DNA from: Fodinibius sp964490705
GTDB lineage: Bacteria; Bacteroidota; Rhodothermia; Balneolales; Balneolaceae
NCBI GenBank assembly: GCA_964490705.1
Contig: CAZBCG010000001.1
Location: 1-64,000 of the forward strand
Length of the DNA: 64,000 bases
Direction of reading: 5' to 3'
Below are positions 26,499-35,287 of this stretch, one piece after another. Position numbers and translations under genes: made by a program. The notes beneath the pieces were generated by a model. That model was not told the DNA's origin. It did not search any database and saw only the letters and a program-made list of their open reading frames with translations. How positions within the stretch are numbered: position 1 is the first letter of the stretch; every line of letters starts with the position of its first letter.

Positions 26499-27551
26499 AT
26501 GCGTTTAACAAATTTATCTCTGACAACTTTACTTTTACTCTTGCTAATCGGTTGCACTATTATTTCCGATAATGAACAATCACTTTCGATAAGCGGCAAA
26601 TTCGCCGAAGAAGGTCTCTCAAACACAAAAATCTCTAAAGTGGCTGTATATGATCAACAATTATTTGCCGCCACTTCACAAGGATTGGTTTCTTTCGATA
26701 TTTCCGGTGGCCTAGAGCTTAGCGACGAGTTTATGCAAGAAAGCAACATCCCAACCTTTGCAATAGCCAGTGATGAAAATTGGCTCATCAGTGCCCACGT
26801 TGAAAATGATACTACAAGAAGTGGAATCTATAGAAGTACCGACCAGGGTGACACCTGGTCTCTCTATAACAATGGCTTCGGCGGCAATCGGCAAGTAATT
26901 CCTCATACAATGGATGTCGAAAACAAAGATCCATCAACTATTTTTGCACGACCGTCCGCCCTCACCGTTGTGGCTCGCAGTAACAATAGCGGGCAAAGCT
27001 GGGAAACAGTTGTGCAATCTTGGGAGAATCCCAATTTTGGGACCAGCAGTTTTATTAAAATTGATTCGCATCATTCAAAAAGAGCCTGGGCTGGTGGAGC
27101 AACAGCTTTTTTTCGACCACGATTATTACTCTCAGAAGATGGGGGTGCAACTTGGAACGGTTTTCTTGTCATAGACAATGTGGAAGCAATAGTATACGAT
27201 ATAGTGAGTAACCCTTCTGCTAAAGATGATATTCTTGCTGGGTTAGGCATTATTCGCAAATCCACTGACGGTGGGCAAAGCTGGACCACTACCTTTAATA
27301 ACGCGGCAGTTTATACGTTGACCCACAGTATCCGCAACCCCGAAACCGTCTATGCCAGCGGCCGCAACGCCGACGGCACCCTCTTTTTTGCCGCCAGCGG
27401 CGACTTCGGCGACAGTTGGCAAACCGTCGCCATGCCCGACAGCCCTACCGGCATCCAAGTCAATGACATGGTATCGGTGAGCGAGGGCGGACAGGAAGTC
27501 CTGTACCTAGGCACCAACAAGGGACTCTACAGCTACCAGTTTGAGGAATAG
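26499..27551 (+). CDS. BNR/Ycf48-like beta-propeller lipoprotein A
   Basis: The 350-residue lipoprotein begins MRLTNLSLTTLLLLLLIGC. The body consists of BNR/sialidase-type repeats: GIYRSTDQGDTWSLYNNG, SNNSGQSWETV, LSEDGGATWNGF, RKSTDGGQSWTTTF and SGDFGDSWQTV. The Asp-box (S-x-D-x-G-x-T/S-W) recurs about five times, so a surface propeller, probably a binding or lectin-like module, is inferred. The last 99 codons are about 97% identical in DNA to the next gene at 28588-28884, while the upstream two-thirds has diverged. It faces the subtilase divergently and ends in a strong terminator. Confidence 0.82.
   Translation: MRLTNLSLTTLLLLLLIGCTIISDNEQSLSISGKFAEEGLSNTKISKVAVYDQQLFAATSQGLVSFDISGGLELSDEFMQESNIPTFAIASDENWLISAHVENDTTRSGIYRSTDQGDTWSLYNNGFGGNRQVIPHTMDVENKDPSTIFARPSALTVVARSNNSGQSWETVVQSWENPNFGTSSFIKIDSHHSKRAWAGGATAFFRPRLLLSEDGGATWNGFLVIDNVEAIVYDIVSNPSAKDDILAGLGIIRKSTDGGQSWTTTFNNAAVYTLTHSIRNPETVYASGRNADGTLFFAASGDFGDSWQTVAMPDSPTGIQVNDMVSVSEGGQEVLYLGTNKGLYSYQFEE
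27255..27551 (+). repeat. Near-identical 297-bp 3' segment, copy 1 (copy 2 at 28588-28884)
   Basis: Side-by-side reading of the two segments shows about nine mismatches over 297 bp, ending at both stop codons. Sequence upstream of the boundary at CGCAAATCCACTGACGGTGG is strongly diverged. Confidence 0.9.
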
Positions 27552-27562
27552 TTTAAGCAATG

Positions 27563-27600
27563 TGAAACCCTCAAGGTTTTCGAAAACCTTGAGGGTTTTT
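27563..27600 (+). terminator. Terminator of propeller lipoprotein A
   Basis: GAAACCCTCAAGGTTTTCGA and the complementary AAACCTTGAGGGTTTTT form a long stem with a T tract, 12 bases past the stop. Confidence 0.88.
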
Positions 27601-27627
27601 GTGCCATTAACTCCACATAGCTGCGAA

Positions 27628-27680
27628 GGAGTTGTACTCCTGGACTTTCGCTATTTCTACATTTCGGGAGTGGAACTCCC
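27628..27680. repeat. Two copies of the GAGTACAACTC palindrome
   Basis: GGAGTTGTACTCC at 27628-27640 is inverted relative to CGGGAGTGGAACTCCC at 27665-27680. They are separated by 24 bases in the spacer between the two propeller genes. Confidence 0.6.
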
Positions 27681-27777
27681 TTAGAGTTTGAAGCCATCAT
27701 ATTTAGTGAAATTAGTTATAGGCAGATGTATTTGTGTAACTTAACCTCTTACAGCCCTAACCATTTTTATCTCAACG

Positions 27778-28884
27778 ATGATTATGAGTTCCACCACACG
27801 TCCTAACCAACATCTGCTTGGATGTATATTCGTTCTTATCGGTACCTTGCTGGTGAGTTGCGTAACCGATTCAAGTTCAAACCAAGCGATAACATTCGAC
27901 GGTTCCTGGGAAACCAGTGGGCTCAGTGAAACAACCATTAATAATCTATCCACATTTGAAGGATTTATGTATGCCGCTACCGACAGCGGATTGTACAAAA
28001 AATCTTTAGACGATAAGCAAAATACATGGGCTTCCTTAGGACTTGAAGCTCAAGAGGTAATTAATACCGTCTTTCTCCGAGATGACAAATTATTGACTGC
28101 TATTCGCTTTGATACAGTTAATGAAGGTAAAACTACATTATTTTTATCTAACAATAATGGGGAAAGTTGGCAACCATGGCTAAATAACTTTGGCGGTGAA
28201 ACCGGAGAATATACACACGTCTCATCAATTACAACAGCCTCAAAACCTTCGGATACTATTTATGTCCAAAGTGCTGAAAGAACAATTGTGCGTTCGGTAA
28301 ACGGTGGTCAAAGTTGGAAAATTGTAACTGGTGATTGGAATCATTTTGGAGGAGCACCACGAACAATTTATTCAGATCCTTATTTCAAAGGTCGGGTGTG
28401 GGCTACAGGAGCTACACCTTTTGAAAGTCCTTATCTATTAGTTTCAGAAGACAATGGCAAAAACTGGACATATTTGAAACAAATTAGTACATCTGCGCAA
28501 ATCTGTACAGATGTTATTTCTAATCCAAATAATCCAAATACAATTTTAGCAAGTCTTGCAGGTGGCTTTGAGCAATCTAATCAGATCCGCAAATCCACTG
28601 ACGGTGGGCAGAGCTGGACCACTACCTTTAATAACGCGACAGTTTATACTTTGACCCACAGTATCCGTAACCCCGAAACCGTCTATGCCAGCGGCCGCAA
28701 CGCCGACGGCACCCTCTTCTTTGCGGCCAGCGGCGACTTCGGCGACAGTTGGCAAACCGTCGCCATGCCCGACAGCCCTACCGGCATCCAAGTCAATGAC
28801 ATGGTATCGGTGAGCGAGGGCGGACAGGAAGTACTGTACCTGGGCACCAACAAGGGACTCTACAGCTACCGGTTTGAGGAATAG
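27778..28884 (+). CDS. BNR/Ycf48-like beta-propeller lipoprotein B
   Basis: The 368-residue paralogue of the preceding gene has the lipobox LVSCVTDS near residue 28. Asp-box repeats: LSNNNGESWQPWLNN, SVNGGQSWKIV, VSEDNGKNWTYL, KSTDGGQSWTTTF and SGDFGDSWQTV. The first ~270 residues share layout but little identity with copy A. The last 99 residues are identical except for two substitutions (A/T and Q/R). This pattern suggests recent gene conversion or selection on the C-terminal blade. It ends at its own terminator. Confidence 0.82.
   Translation: MIMSSTTRPNQHLLGCIFVLIGTLLVSCVTDSSSNQAITFDGSWETSGLSETTINNLSTFEGFMYAATDSGLYKKSLDDKQNTWASLGLEAQEVINTVFLRDDKLLTAIRFDTVNEGKTTLFLSNNNGESWQPWLNNFGGETGEYTHVSSITTASKPSDTIYVQSAERTIVRSVNGGQSWKIVTGDWNHFGGAPRTIYSDPYFKGRVWATGATPFESPYLLVSEDNGKNWTYLKQISTSAQICTDVISNPNNPNTILASLAGGFEQSNQIRKSTDGGQSWTTTFNNATVYTLTHSIRNPETVYASGRNADGTLFFAASGDFGDSWQTVAMPDSPTGIQVNDMVSVSEGGQEVLYLGTNKGLYSYRFEE
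28588..28884 (+). repeat. Near-identical 297-bp 3' segment, copy 2
   Basis: See copy 1 at 27255-27551. The offset is a constant 1333 bp, so there are no indels between copies. Confidence 0.9.
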
Positions 28885-28896
28885 ATTAAGAAAACT

Positions 28897-28933
28897 GAAA
28901 CCCTCAAGGTTTTCGAAACCTTGAGGGTTTTTT
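28897..28933 (+). terminator. Terminator of propeller lipoprotein B
   Basis: GAAACCCTCAAGGTTTTCGA with AACCTTGAGGGTTTTTT, nearly identical to the terminator of copy A and to that of the subtilase. Confidence 0.88.
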
Positions 28934-29024
28934 AGTTACTTATATGAACCGTTAACTATAATTAACTGCATATATCCCTCAGTGGTCAACCCGACGGCTG
29001 TCGCTCGCTATAACAGTTCAGGAT

Positions 29025-30056
29025 TTAGATTACCGGGTCGCCCGCCTTTGTTGATCGCCACTTGTCGATAAATAAGAACACGGGAGTAATGCTGGCTACA
29101 AAAATCACCATGCTGGCATGCGTTACCGTAGCGTAGGCGATGCCCGTTACCGCCGGTACCGCATACAACACCAACAACGACTGCTTCACAAAATAATGAT
29201 AGGTGCCAATTCCGCCGGGTGATGGAATCGCAATCCCGATGGCTGAAATCACCGTAATCACCAGCGCATCCAGCATATCCAAATCATACACCTCCTGCAT
29301 GTCAAACATCCAGAAAGGAATATACGTCATAAGCGTATAGCAGAACCAGATAAGAAATGTAAAGGTGATAAATAATCCCCAGCGCTGCACTTTTCGCGCC
29401 GAAAGCACGCCATCTTTAAACATGATAAGTGCCTCTTTGGCCCGGTCGATCCATTCTTGGAGCTTCCCAAATTTTTGCCCCAGATAAAGAATGAATTTAA
29501 TCCCCAGAAACGCTGCTGCTGCCAGCAATACTAAAAATAGCGCAATCCAGCCATAGGTTACAAGACTGGGTTCGTTCGTTAAAAAGTTGATGGTCTGCTC
29601 CCCAAAAATTTGCCGCAAGAGGTTCGGATCGGATATTACATAGACCGATACAACCAGCATCAAAAAGGCCATGACGACGACGTCGATAATGCGTTCGAGG
29701 ACAATCGTGCCCATCAGCTTGGAGGTACTGAGTCCTTCTTTTTTCGCCACATACATCGGCCGGGATACTTCGCCCAGTCGCGGACCTACGATGTTCATCA
29801 GATAGCCTACCAAGACACCCGAAATCAGGGTTACCCGATCGAGATCTTCGTTATCGTGTTCGATGAGCAGGCGCCAGCGTTCAGCACGAAACACATGACT
29901 CATCAATGCAGAGATGGCAAAAGGCAAAATCCATCCGAACTGGATATCCTGTGCATACTCCCAGACTTCTTGCAGGCGTACATTGCGAAAGGCAAGCCAC
30001 ATAAACAGAGCGCCCAACAAAAGAGCCAGCCCTATTTTAAGTAGTCGTTTGAACAT
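29025..30056 (-). CDS. Lysylphosphatidylglycerol-synthase-TM / UPF0104 flippase-like membrane protein
   Basis: The 343-residue integral membrane protein has about eight hydrophobic helices and no soluble domain. Family landmarks are LSALMSHVFRAERWRLLIE-like basic segments after helix 2 (ALMSHVFRAERWRLL), GVLVGYLMNIVGPRLGEVSR and SPGGIGTYHYFVKQSLL. These match the TM domain of MprF/AglD-like proteins, some of which flip lipids; the substrate here is unknown. It starts 18 bp after lolA, so it closes the comB-ftsK-lolA unit. Its last codons are duplicated at 24487-24528. Confidence 0.85.
   Translation of the reverse strand: MFKRLLKIGLALLLGALFMWLAFRNVRLQEVWEYAQDIQFGWILPFAISALMSHVFRAERWRLLIEHDNEDLDRVTLISGVLVGYLMNIVGPRLGEVSRPMYVAKKEGLSTSKLMGTIVLERIIDVVVMAFLMLVVSVYVISDPNLLRQIFGEQTINFLTNEPSLVTYGWIALFLVLLAAAAFLGIKFILYLGQKFGKLQEWIDRAKEALIMFKDGVLSARKVQRWGLFITFTFLIWFCYTLMTYIPFWMFDMQEVYDLDMLDALVITVISAIGIAIPSPGGIGTYHYFVKQSLLVLYAVPAVTGIAYATVTHASMVIFVASITPVFLFIDKWRSTKAGDPVI
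29038..29079. repeat. Right copy of 42-bp direct repeat
   Basis: This copy lies inside the 3' end of the flippase-like gene and is therefore the parental one. The left copy is at 24487-24528. Confidence 0.85.
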
Positions 30057-30074
30057 CAGGTACCATCCATCGAA

Positions 30075-30710
30075 CTAGTTTCGCATATCTACAACTTCGG
30101 CGCCAGCCGGATAATCCAATACAAAAAGGTTTTCTTCTGCACGGATAAATTTGCCACTCCGAAAACGCGTGATTATCACATTATCAACCGGGTCAACAGC
30201 ACGTATTTTTTGTGGAATAAGTCCCTCGGAAAGATAAATTTCAACGCTTTTGTAAATGGCAAAAGGATCATCGGAATCCAGGCGAATATAGATCTGATTG
30301 CCGCGCTGTTCCTGCGTCTCGACGGTAAATGTAGAGTCGATGCCGTTTAGGATACGTGAAGGTGCAAAATCATCTTCTTCGGGCACATACTTGCTAATAA
30401 TCACCCGGTTACGATTGGTATCATACACCATCGAGGTTTTGCCGTTCACCACCACCGACTGGTTGTTTCCGCGGATTTTATACCGGCGTTGCCCCACCCA
30501 AATTTTCCCTCGGCTGGCTGTCGTATCCTGGGTATAAGAATCTATAGATGTGTGTTCAAAGTCAGCGTTGAACACCTCATTCTGCTCAAACTTTTTTTTC
30601 AGCTGATCAAAAGGCGCGTCTTGCGCCTGAAGGGGAGCTAAACATCCAAAAAGAAAACATGTCGTAAATAGAAAGCGTAAAATACTATCGTTCAAATTCG
30701 TCCAGATCAT
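30075..30710 (-). CDS. lolA: LolA-like outer-membrane lipoprotein carrier
   Basis: The 211-residue periplasmic protein has a signal sequence ending near PLQAQ. The half-barrel fold is visible as KKKFEQNEVFNADFEHTSID, GKIWVGQRRYKIRG, SVVVNGKTSMVYDTNRNRV and VEIYLSEGLIPQKIRAVDP. LolA ferries lipoproteins across the periplasm. The start at 30710 overlaps the ftsK end by 26 bp; a later non-ATG start is possible. The many lipoproteins in this window are plausible clients. Confidence 0.85.
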   Translation of the reverse strand: MIWTNLNDSILRFLFTTCFLFGCLAPLQAQDAPFDQLKKKFEQNEVFNADFEHTSIDSYTQDTTASRGKIWVGQRRYKIRGNNQSVVVNGKTSMVYDTNRNRVIISKYVPEEDDFAPSRILNGIDSTFTVETQEQRGNQIYIRLDSDDPFAIYKSVEIYLSEGLIPQKIRAVDPVDNVIITRFRSGKFIRAEENLFVLDYPAGAEVVDMRN

Positions 30711-33255
30711 CTAATAATTGTTCTAATTCTTCTTCATCTTCAACCAGCACATCGCGCGCTGTACTGCCCTGGTACGGACCCACAACGCCGGCGTTATACA
30801 GCTGATCAACAATGCGGCCCGCACGGTTGTATCCGATTTTGAGCTTGCGCTGCAGCAACGATACCGATCCCTGCTGATGCAGCACAATAACTTTGGCCGC
30901 TGCCTCAAAAAGTTCATCAATATCTTCCAGCGGATCGGGGATATCGCCGCTCGATGTTGACTCGTCTTGTAAAACAGGTAATTCGTACTTGTTATTGTAT
31001 CCTTCCTGATTCCCAATAAAATCGGTGATTTTTTCAACCTCTTCGGTCGATACGAACGCATTCTGAATACGCGTCATACCGCCGCCGTTCGTAAAAAGCA
31101 TATCTCCGTTACCGATAAGCTGGTCGGCGCCGCCGGTATCGAGAATTGTTCGAGAATCGACTTTTGAAGCCACCTGATAAGCAATTCGCGCAGGGAAGTT
31201 TGCTTTAATTGTTCCCGTAACCACATTTACCGAGGGACGCTGTGTAGCTACTACCAAATGAATTCCCACGGCACGTGCCAGCTGTGCAAGTCGGGCAATG
31301 GGCTCTTCAATCTGCTTTCCGGCCGTCATCATCAGATCAGCCAGCTCATCAATAATTACCACAATATATGGCAGATGGCGATGCCCTTCCTCTTCATCCA
31401 GCTCCCCATTATCGAATTTTTCATTATATGCACGAATATCGCGAACCATTCCATCTTTAAGCAGATCATACCGCTCATCCATTTCCATGGTTAAGCTTTC
31501 CAGGGTCTCTTGGGCACGGTTGGTATCCGTTACAATGGGATCTTCCGCACCCGGAAGCGTAGCCAGAAAATGAGTCTCAATTTTCTGAAACAGCGACAGC
31601 TCAATTTTTTTGGGATCAATCAGTACGAACTTAAGATCATCAGGATGACATTTATACAGCAAACAGGTAATGATGGTATTAATACCTACTGTTTTACCCG
31701 ATCCTGTAGCACCGGCAATCAGCAGGTGCGGCATCAAGGTAAGATCCACCATGAATACATCGTTTTCGATGGTCTTCCCAAATGCCAGAGGCAGCTCATA
31801 ATCACTTTCGACAAATTTTTTGGTATTGAGAACAGATTTGAGATAGACCGTTTCCCGAGCGCCATTAGGTACTTCGATACCCACGGCTGATCGCCCGGGA
31901 ATAGGTGCCATAATACGTAGTCCCTTGGCCGCCGTCGCCATCTTCAGGTCATTGGCATAACTTTCAATCTTACTGATTTTGACATCAGGTGCGGGATCGA
32001 GCTCATACAACGTAACCGTAGGACCCACAATCGCATTGATGCTGCGAATTTCAATATTGTGGCGTTTCAGCTTATCCAGGATAATACGCTTGTTCTCTTT
32101 AATCTCATCCAGATCCACCTCGTTACCTTCATTGGGCGGAGAGTCGAGCAGATCTATCGTCGGGAATTTATACTTGACCCGGGGCACTTCTTTGGCCTTG
32201 TCCTGATTCTGCTTATCGAGCTCTTTTTCATCGGCCTGCTCATCGCCTTCGCCCACATAAACCGAAATATCAACGTCATCTTCTTCGTCCTCGGCAATTT
32301 TCTTTTTCTCGATATCGGCACGGGGACGACTATCCAGCGACTGCACCTCTTCCTGCTCGCGCCGTATGCGTTCGCGATCCTGCTGCTGCGACTGCTCTAC
32401 AATTTCATCAATGGATTTAGGCTCTGCCTCCTCTTCTTGTTGGCTCGGTTCCGGCTTTGGCTCAGGTTTAGACTTTGTAGCAGATGATGTGCTTGAGGAT
32501 TGCGATCCCTCCGACTTCGATTGCTGGCGCATCTGCTGCTCGGCCTGGCGCTGTTTTTCTATCTCTTTTTGCTCGGCTTCTTCTTTCTTTTTCTGGCGCT
32601 TGGCTTCTTTTCTCGCTTGCCGTTTTTCTTGCCATTCAGCATACGATTCTTTAATACCAGCAATCCAATCCTTAAAACGTTCGACCGTATGCTGCAGATC
32701 ACGATCCAGCAGTGCCAACAGGGTCGTCAGCAATAGTACTGACAAAATAATGATCGAGCCAATACCTGTAATATTTTGGAGGATCCGAGAAATGGCAATG
32801 CCAGCCGCCCCATTCCAAACGGATGAATACCAGTCGTATTCGATGTTAAACCAGCCGAGGATGCTGGATAACAACACCATGCTCCAGATACCGTAAACGG
32901 TGGGCCAGAGCATCTTGTAAATATCGCGATGGCGAAAAATGAACCAGCCGTATCCCAAAATGATAAGTGGCACGATAATGCTCATATATCCAAAGAGCAG
33001 ATATACAAAGAAATGTGCCAAGTACGCGCCAATGACGCCCAATCCGTTTTGGATGCGGAGCGCCGGTCCCTGATCGAGCATAAACAGACTGTCGCTCGAC
33101 AGTGATTGGATGAGGGCAAAATCGGCCGCATCGTACGTAACGATGCTAAGCCCAATAAGGCCGCCGATGGCCATCACCAAAATCCCTAAAATTTCCATCT
33201 TCCGGGATTCTGAGAGACCTCCCAAAAAATTTCCCGAACTATTGTTCTTTGTCAT
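30685..33255 (-). CDS. ftsK: DNA translocase FtsK
   Basis: The 856-residue FtsK/SpoIIIE has four to five N-terminal membrane helices (to ~185) and a charged Gln/Glu/Lys linker (~195-370). The motor has Walker A IAGATGSGKTVG near 510 and Walker B YIVVIIDELADL. The C-terminal gamma winged helix (VSLLQRKLKIGYNRAGRIV) reads KOPS-type polarity sequences. It pumps chromosome ends through the closing septum and activates dimer resolution. Its start overlaps comB by 17 bp and its end overlaps lolA. Confidence 0.96.
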   Translation of the reverse strand: MTKNNSSGNFLGGLSESRKMEILGILVMAIGGLIGLSIVTYDAADFALIQSLSSDSLFMLDQGPALRIQNGLGVIGAYLAHFFVYLLFGYMSIIVPLIILGYGWFIFRHRDIYKMLWPTVYGIWSMVLLSSILGWFNIEYDWYSSVWNGAAGIAISRILQNITGIGSIIILSVLLLTTLLALLDRDLQHTVERFKDWIAGIKESYAEWQEKRQARKEAKRQKKKEEAEQKEIEKQRQAEQQMRQQSKSEGSQSSSTSSATKSKPEPKPEPSQQEEEAEPKSIDEIVEQSQQQDRERIRREQEEVQSLDSRPRADIEKKKIAEDEEDDVDISVYVGEGDEQADEKELDKQNQDKAKEVPRVKYKFPTIDLLDSPPNEGNEVDLDEIKENKRIILDKLKRHNIEIRSINAIVGPTVTLYELDPAPDVKISKIESYANDLKMATAAKGLRIMAPIPGRSAVGIEVPNGARETVYLKSVLNTKKFVESDYELPLAFGKTIENDVFMVDLTLMPHLLIAGATGSGKTVGINTIITCLLYKCHPDDLKFVLIDPKKIELSLFQKIETHFLATLPGAEDPIVTDTNRAQETLESLTMEMDERYDLLKDGMVRDIRAYNEKFDNGELDEEEGHRHLPYIVVIIDELADLMMTAGKQIEEPIARLAQLARAVGIHLVVATQRPSVNVVTGTIKANFPARIAYQVASKVDSRTILDTGGADQLIGNGDMLFTNGGGMTRIQNAFVSTEEVEKITDFIGNQEGYNNKYELPVLQDESTSSGDIPDPLEDIDELFEAAAKVIVLHQQGSVSLLQRKLKIGYNRAGRIVDQLYNAGVVGPYQGSTARDVLVEDEEELEQLLDDLDEFER

Positions 33256-33979
33256 TAATATCTGAAATAATTCCTTTGTTTAATACAGGAAGAACCTGCA
33301 GAATACTACGTTGACAGCAATAGGATATATCTTCTTCGCTGACAATACCATCGAGCCGCACGGCATAATTCGACGACTTGATGCTGTTTTCTATATCATC
33401 AGCAAATTTATCATAAAGACCAAAAGCCACTTTTGTGCCGTCTCGTGCACTTTTGGGCAGTTCGCCGGAACAAAGTTCGTAAATAATATTTCCAGCACAA
33501 AGTAAATCCTCAAATGAAAGACGTCCACGCCAGCCGGCACACACCAGTACGATCTCTTTGTCGATCTCCCGAAGGTGATCAACAATAGCGGACAAATTCA
33601 GGAACGACCCGATAATAATCTTCTCCGCATGCCCCGATCGTTTGATGGCTTTGGTACCGTTGGTGGTATTGAGGATGACCGTTTTGTTGGCAACGGCTTC
33701 CTCGGTATGCTCCAGCGGAGAATTGGTCAGATCGTAACCGTCAATTTTGATACCGTCTTTTTCGCCGCTCAGCAAAAAGCTTTTTGAATCCAGATTCCGT
33801 GATATTTTGCTGGCGTCATCCATATCACCGACGGCAATCACGCCTTTGGCTCCATTGTGCAGCGCTGTTACCATTGTTGAGCTGGCTCGCAACACATCAA
33901 TCATCACCACCGTTTTGCCGCGCAAATCCTCCTCTTGAAAAGAGTGAGCCGATGAAAATACGTCAAGTGTGTCTATCAT
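33239..33979 (-). CDS. comB: 2-phosphosulfolactate phosphatase family protein
   Basis: The 246-residue ComB-family member hydrolyses 2-phosphosulfolactate to sulfolactate in coenzyme M-type sulfonate synthesis. It shows VVMIDVLRASSTMVTALHNG, LTNSPLEHTEEAVANKTVIL, TTNGTKAI and VCAGWRGRLSFEDLLCAGNI. In bacteria lacking coenzyme M it may serve sulfolactate or sulfonolipid metabolism, which is known in some Bacteroidota; here that is inference. It overlaps the ftsK start, so it heads the comB-ftsK-lolA-flippase unit. Confidence 0.88.
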   Translation of the reverse strand: MIDTLDVFSSAHSFQEEDLRGKTVVMIDVLRASSTMVTALHNGAKGVIAVGDMDDASKISRNLDSKSFLLSGEKDGIKIDGYDLTNSPLEHTEEAVANKTVILNTTNGTKAIKRSGHAEKIIIGSFLNLSAIVDHLREIDKEIVLVCAGWRGRLSFEDLLCAGNIIYELCSGELPKSARDGTKVAFGLYDKFADDIENSIKSSNYAVRLDGIVSEEDISYCCQRSILQVLPVLNKGIISDINDKEQ

Positions 33980-34022
33980 TATAGTACGCGCCGTTGGTTA
34001 TTTGGAGAGGCTTTGGAAAACC

Positions 34023-34123
34023 CTGTCATTTCGAACGAATGTGAAAAACCTATGTCGAAAGTCATAATGGTTACTATTTAAATATACAGAACAAAGATCT
34101 CTCCCTACGGTCGAGATGACAGT
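34023..34123. repeat. TGTCATTTCGA / TCGAGATGACA intergenic repeat pair
   Basis: TGTCATTTCGAACGAATGTG near 34025 and GATCTCTCCCTACGGTCGAG followed by ATGACAG near 34100-34123 form facing halves of a second repeat family. Similar halves occur three times at 60870-61026. Confidence 0.6.
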
Positions 34124-34189
34124 ATGGAGATTAGGATTTTTTAAAGCCCTGTTGAATAAATTAGCTGGAAATTACTTCTGTTGCCATTC

Positions 34190-35287
34190 CTATTTTATAA
34201 AGGGGGGCTTTACTACTGTAGCCTCGGCCTTTTTGTTTCGGATTTCCACAAAAACCGTATCACCCTCCTCGGCGTGATCAATCGCTACGTACCCCATCCC
34301 AATATTTTTGCCGAGCGTAATGGATCGCGATCCGCTGGTGACAAATCCAATTTCATTGTCGGCAGCATCCAAAATTGCGTAATCCTTGCGGGGAATTGAA
34401 CGCTTGTCATCAATCGTTAACCCAACCAGCTTTCGGTCCAGGCCTTCTTCTTTGGCTTGCAGCAGTGCATCGCGACCGATAAAGTCGCCTTTATCTAATT
34501 TAGTGAGCCATCCCATGCGGGCTTCAAGCGGGTGCGTATCTTTGGTGATGTCGTTGCCATAGAGCGCAAATCCTTTTTCGAGGCGCAATGTGTCGCGGGC
34601 TCCCAATCCGCACGGTTCAATACCGAATTCGTCACCGGCTTCCATGATGGCCTTCCAGATGGCTTTGGGATCGACGTGGTTTTTATCAAAATAGAGTTCG
34701 AATCCCTTTTCGCCTGTATATCCCGTGGCCGAAATGGCAATATTATCGAAGCCGGCGATAGCCCCTATCTCAAAGGTATAAAATTTGATGCCGCTGAGGT
34801 CGGTATCGGTCAGCTTTTGGAGCGTTTCTACGGATTTTGGTCCCTGTACGGCCAGTAGACAGGTATCACCCGACTGATTTCGGACATTGGCATCAAAATT
34901 GTTATTGGAGGTGATCCATTCGAAGTCTTTCTCAATGTTGGAGGCGTTCACTACCAGGATGTACCCGGCGTCGTCGTACAGTTTATAAATCAGCAGGTCA
35001 TCAACAATGCCGCCATCTTCGTAGCACATGGCCGTATATTGTGCTTTGCCGTTTTCGAGCTTGGATACGTCATTAATGGTCACATGCTGTAGGAGCTCAA
35101 GCGCTTCATTCCCCGAAATATAAAATTCGCCCATGTGCGATACATCAAAGATGCCCACCTTTTCGCGCACCGCGTTATGCTCTTTGCGGATACTGTCGTA
35201 TTGCACGGGCATTTCAAATCCGCCGAAATCGATGAGTTTGGCTCCGGCTTGGTCGTGAAGATCGTAAAAGGGCGTTCGTTTTAGCAT
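34190..35287 (-). CDS. gcvT: Glycine cleavage system aminomethyltransferase (T-protein)
   Basis: The 365-residue tetrahydrofolate-dependent enzyme releases ammonia and transfers the aminomethyl carbon from the H-protein to THF. It begins LKRTPFYDLHDQAGAKLIDF, and has VGIFDVSHMGEFYISG and LEKGFALYGNDITKDTHPLE, which carries the conserved Asp. The length is typical. No gcvH or gcvP is adjacent and no glycine riboswitch was recognised in the 505-bp upstream region. Confidence 0.95.
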   Translation of the reverse strand: MLKRTPFYDLHDQAGAKLIDFGGFEMPVQYDSIRKEHNAVREKVGIFDVSHMGEFYISGNEALELLQHVTINDVSKLENGKAQYTAMCYEDGGIVDDLLIYKLYDDAGYILVVNASNIEKDFEWITSNNNFDANVRNQSGDTCLLAVQGPKSVETLQKLTDTDLSGIKFYTFEIGAIAGFDNIAISATGYTGEKGFELYFDKNHVDPKAIWKAIMEAGDEFGIEPCGLGARDTLRLEKGFALYGNDITKDTHPLEARMGWLTKLDKGDFIGRDALLQAKEEGLDRKLVGLTIDDKRSIPRKDYAILDAADNEIGFVTSGSRSITLGKNIGMGYVAIDHAEEGDTVFVEIRNKKAEATVVKPPFIK

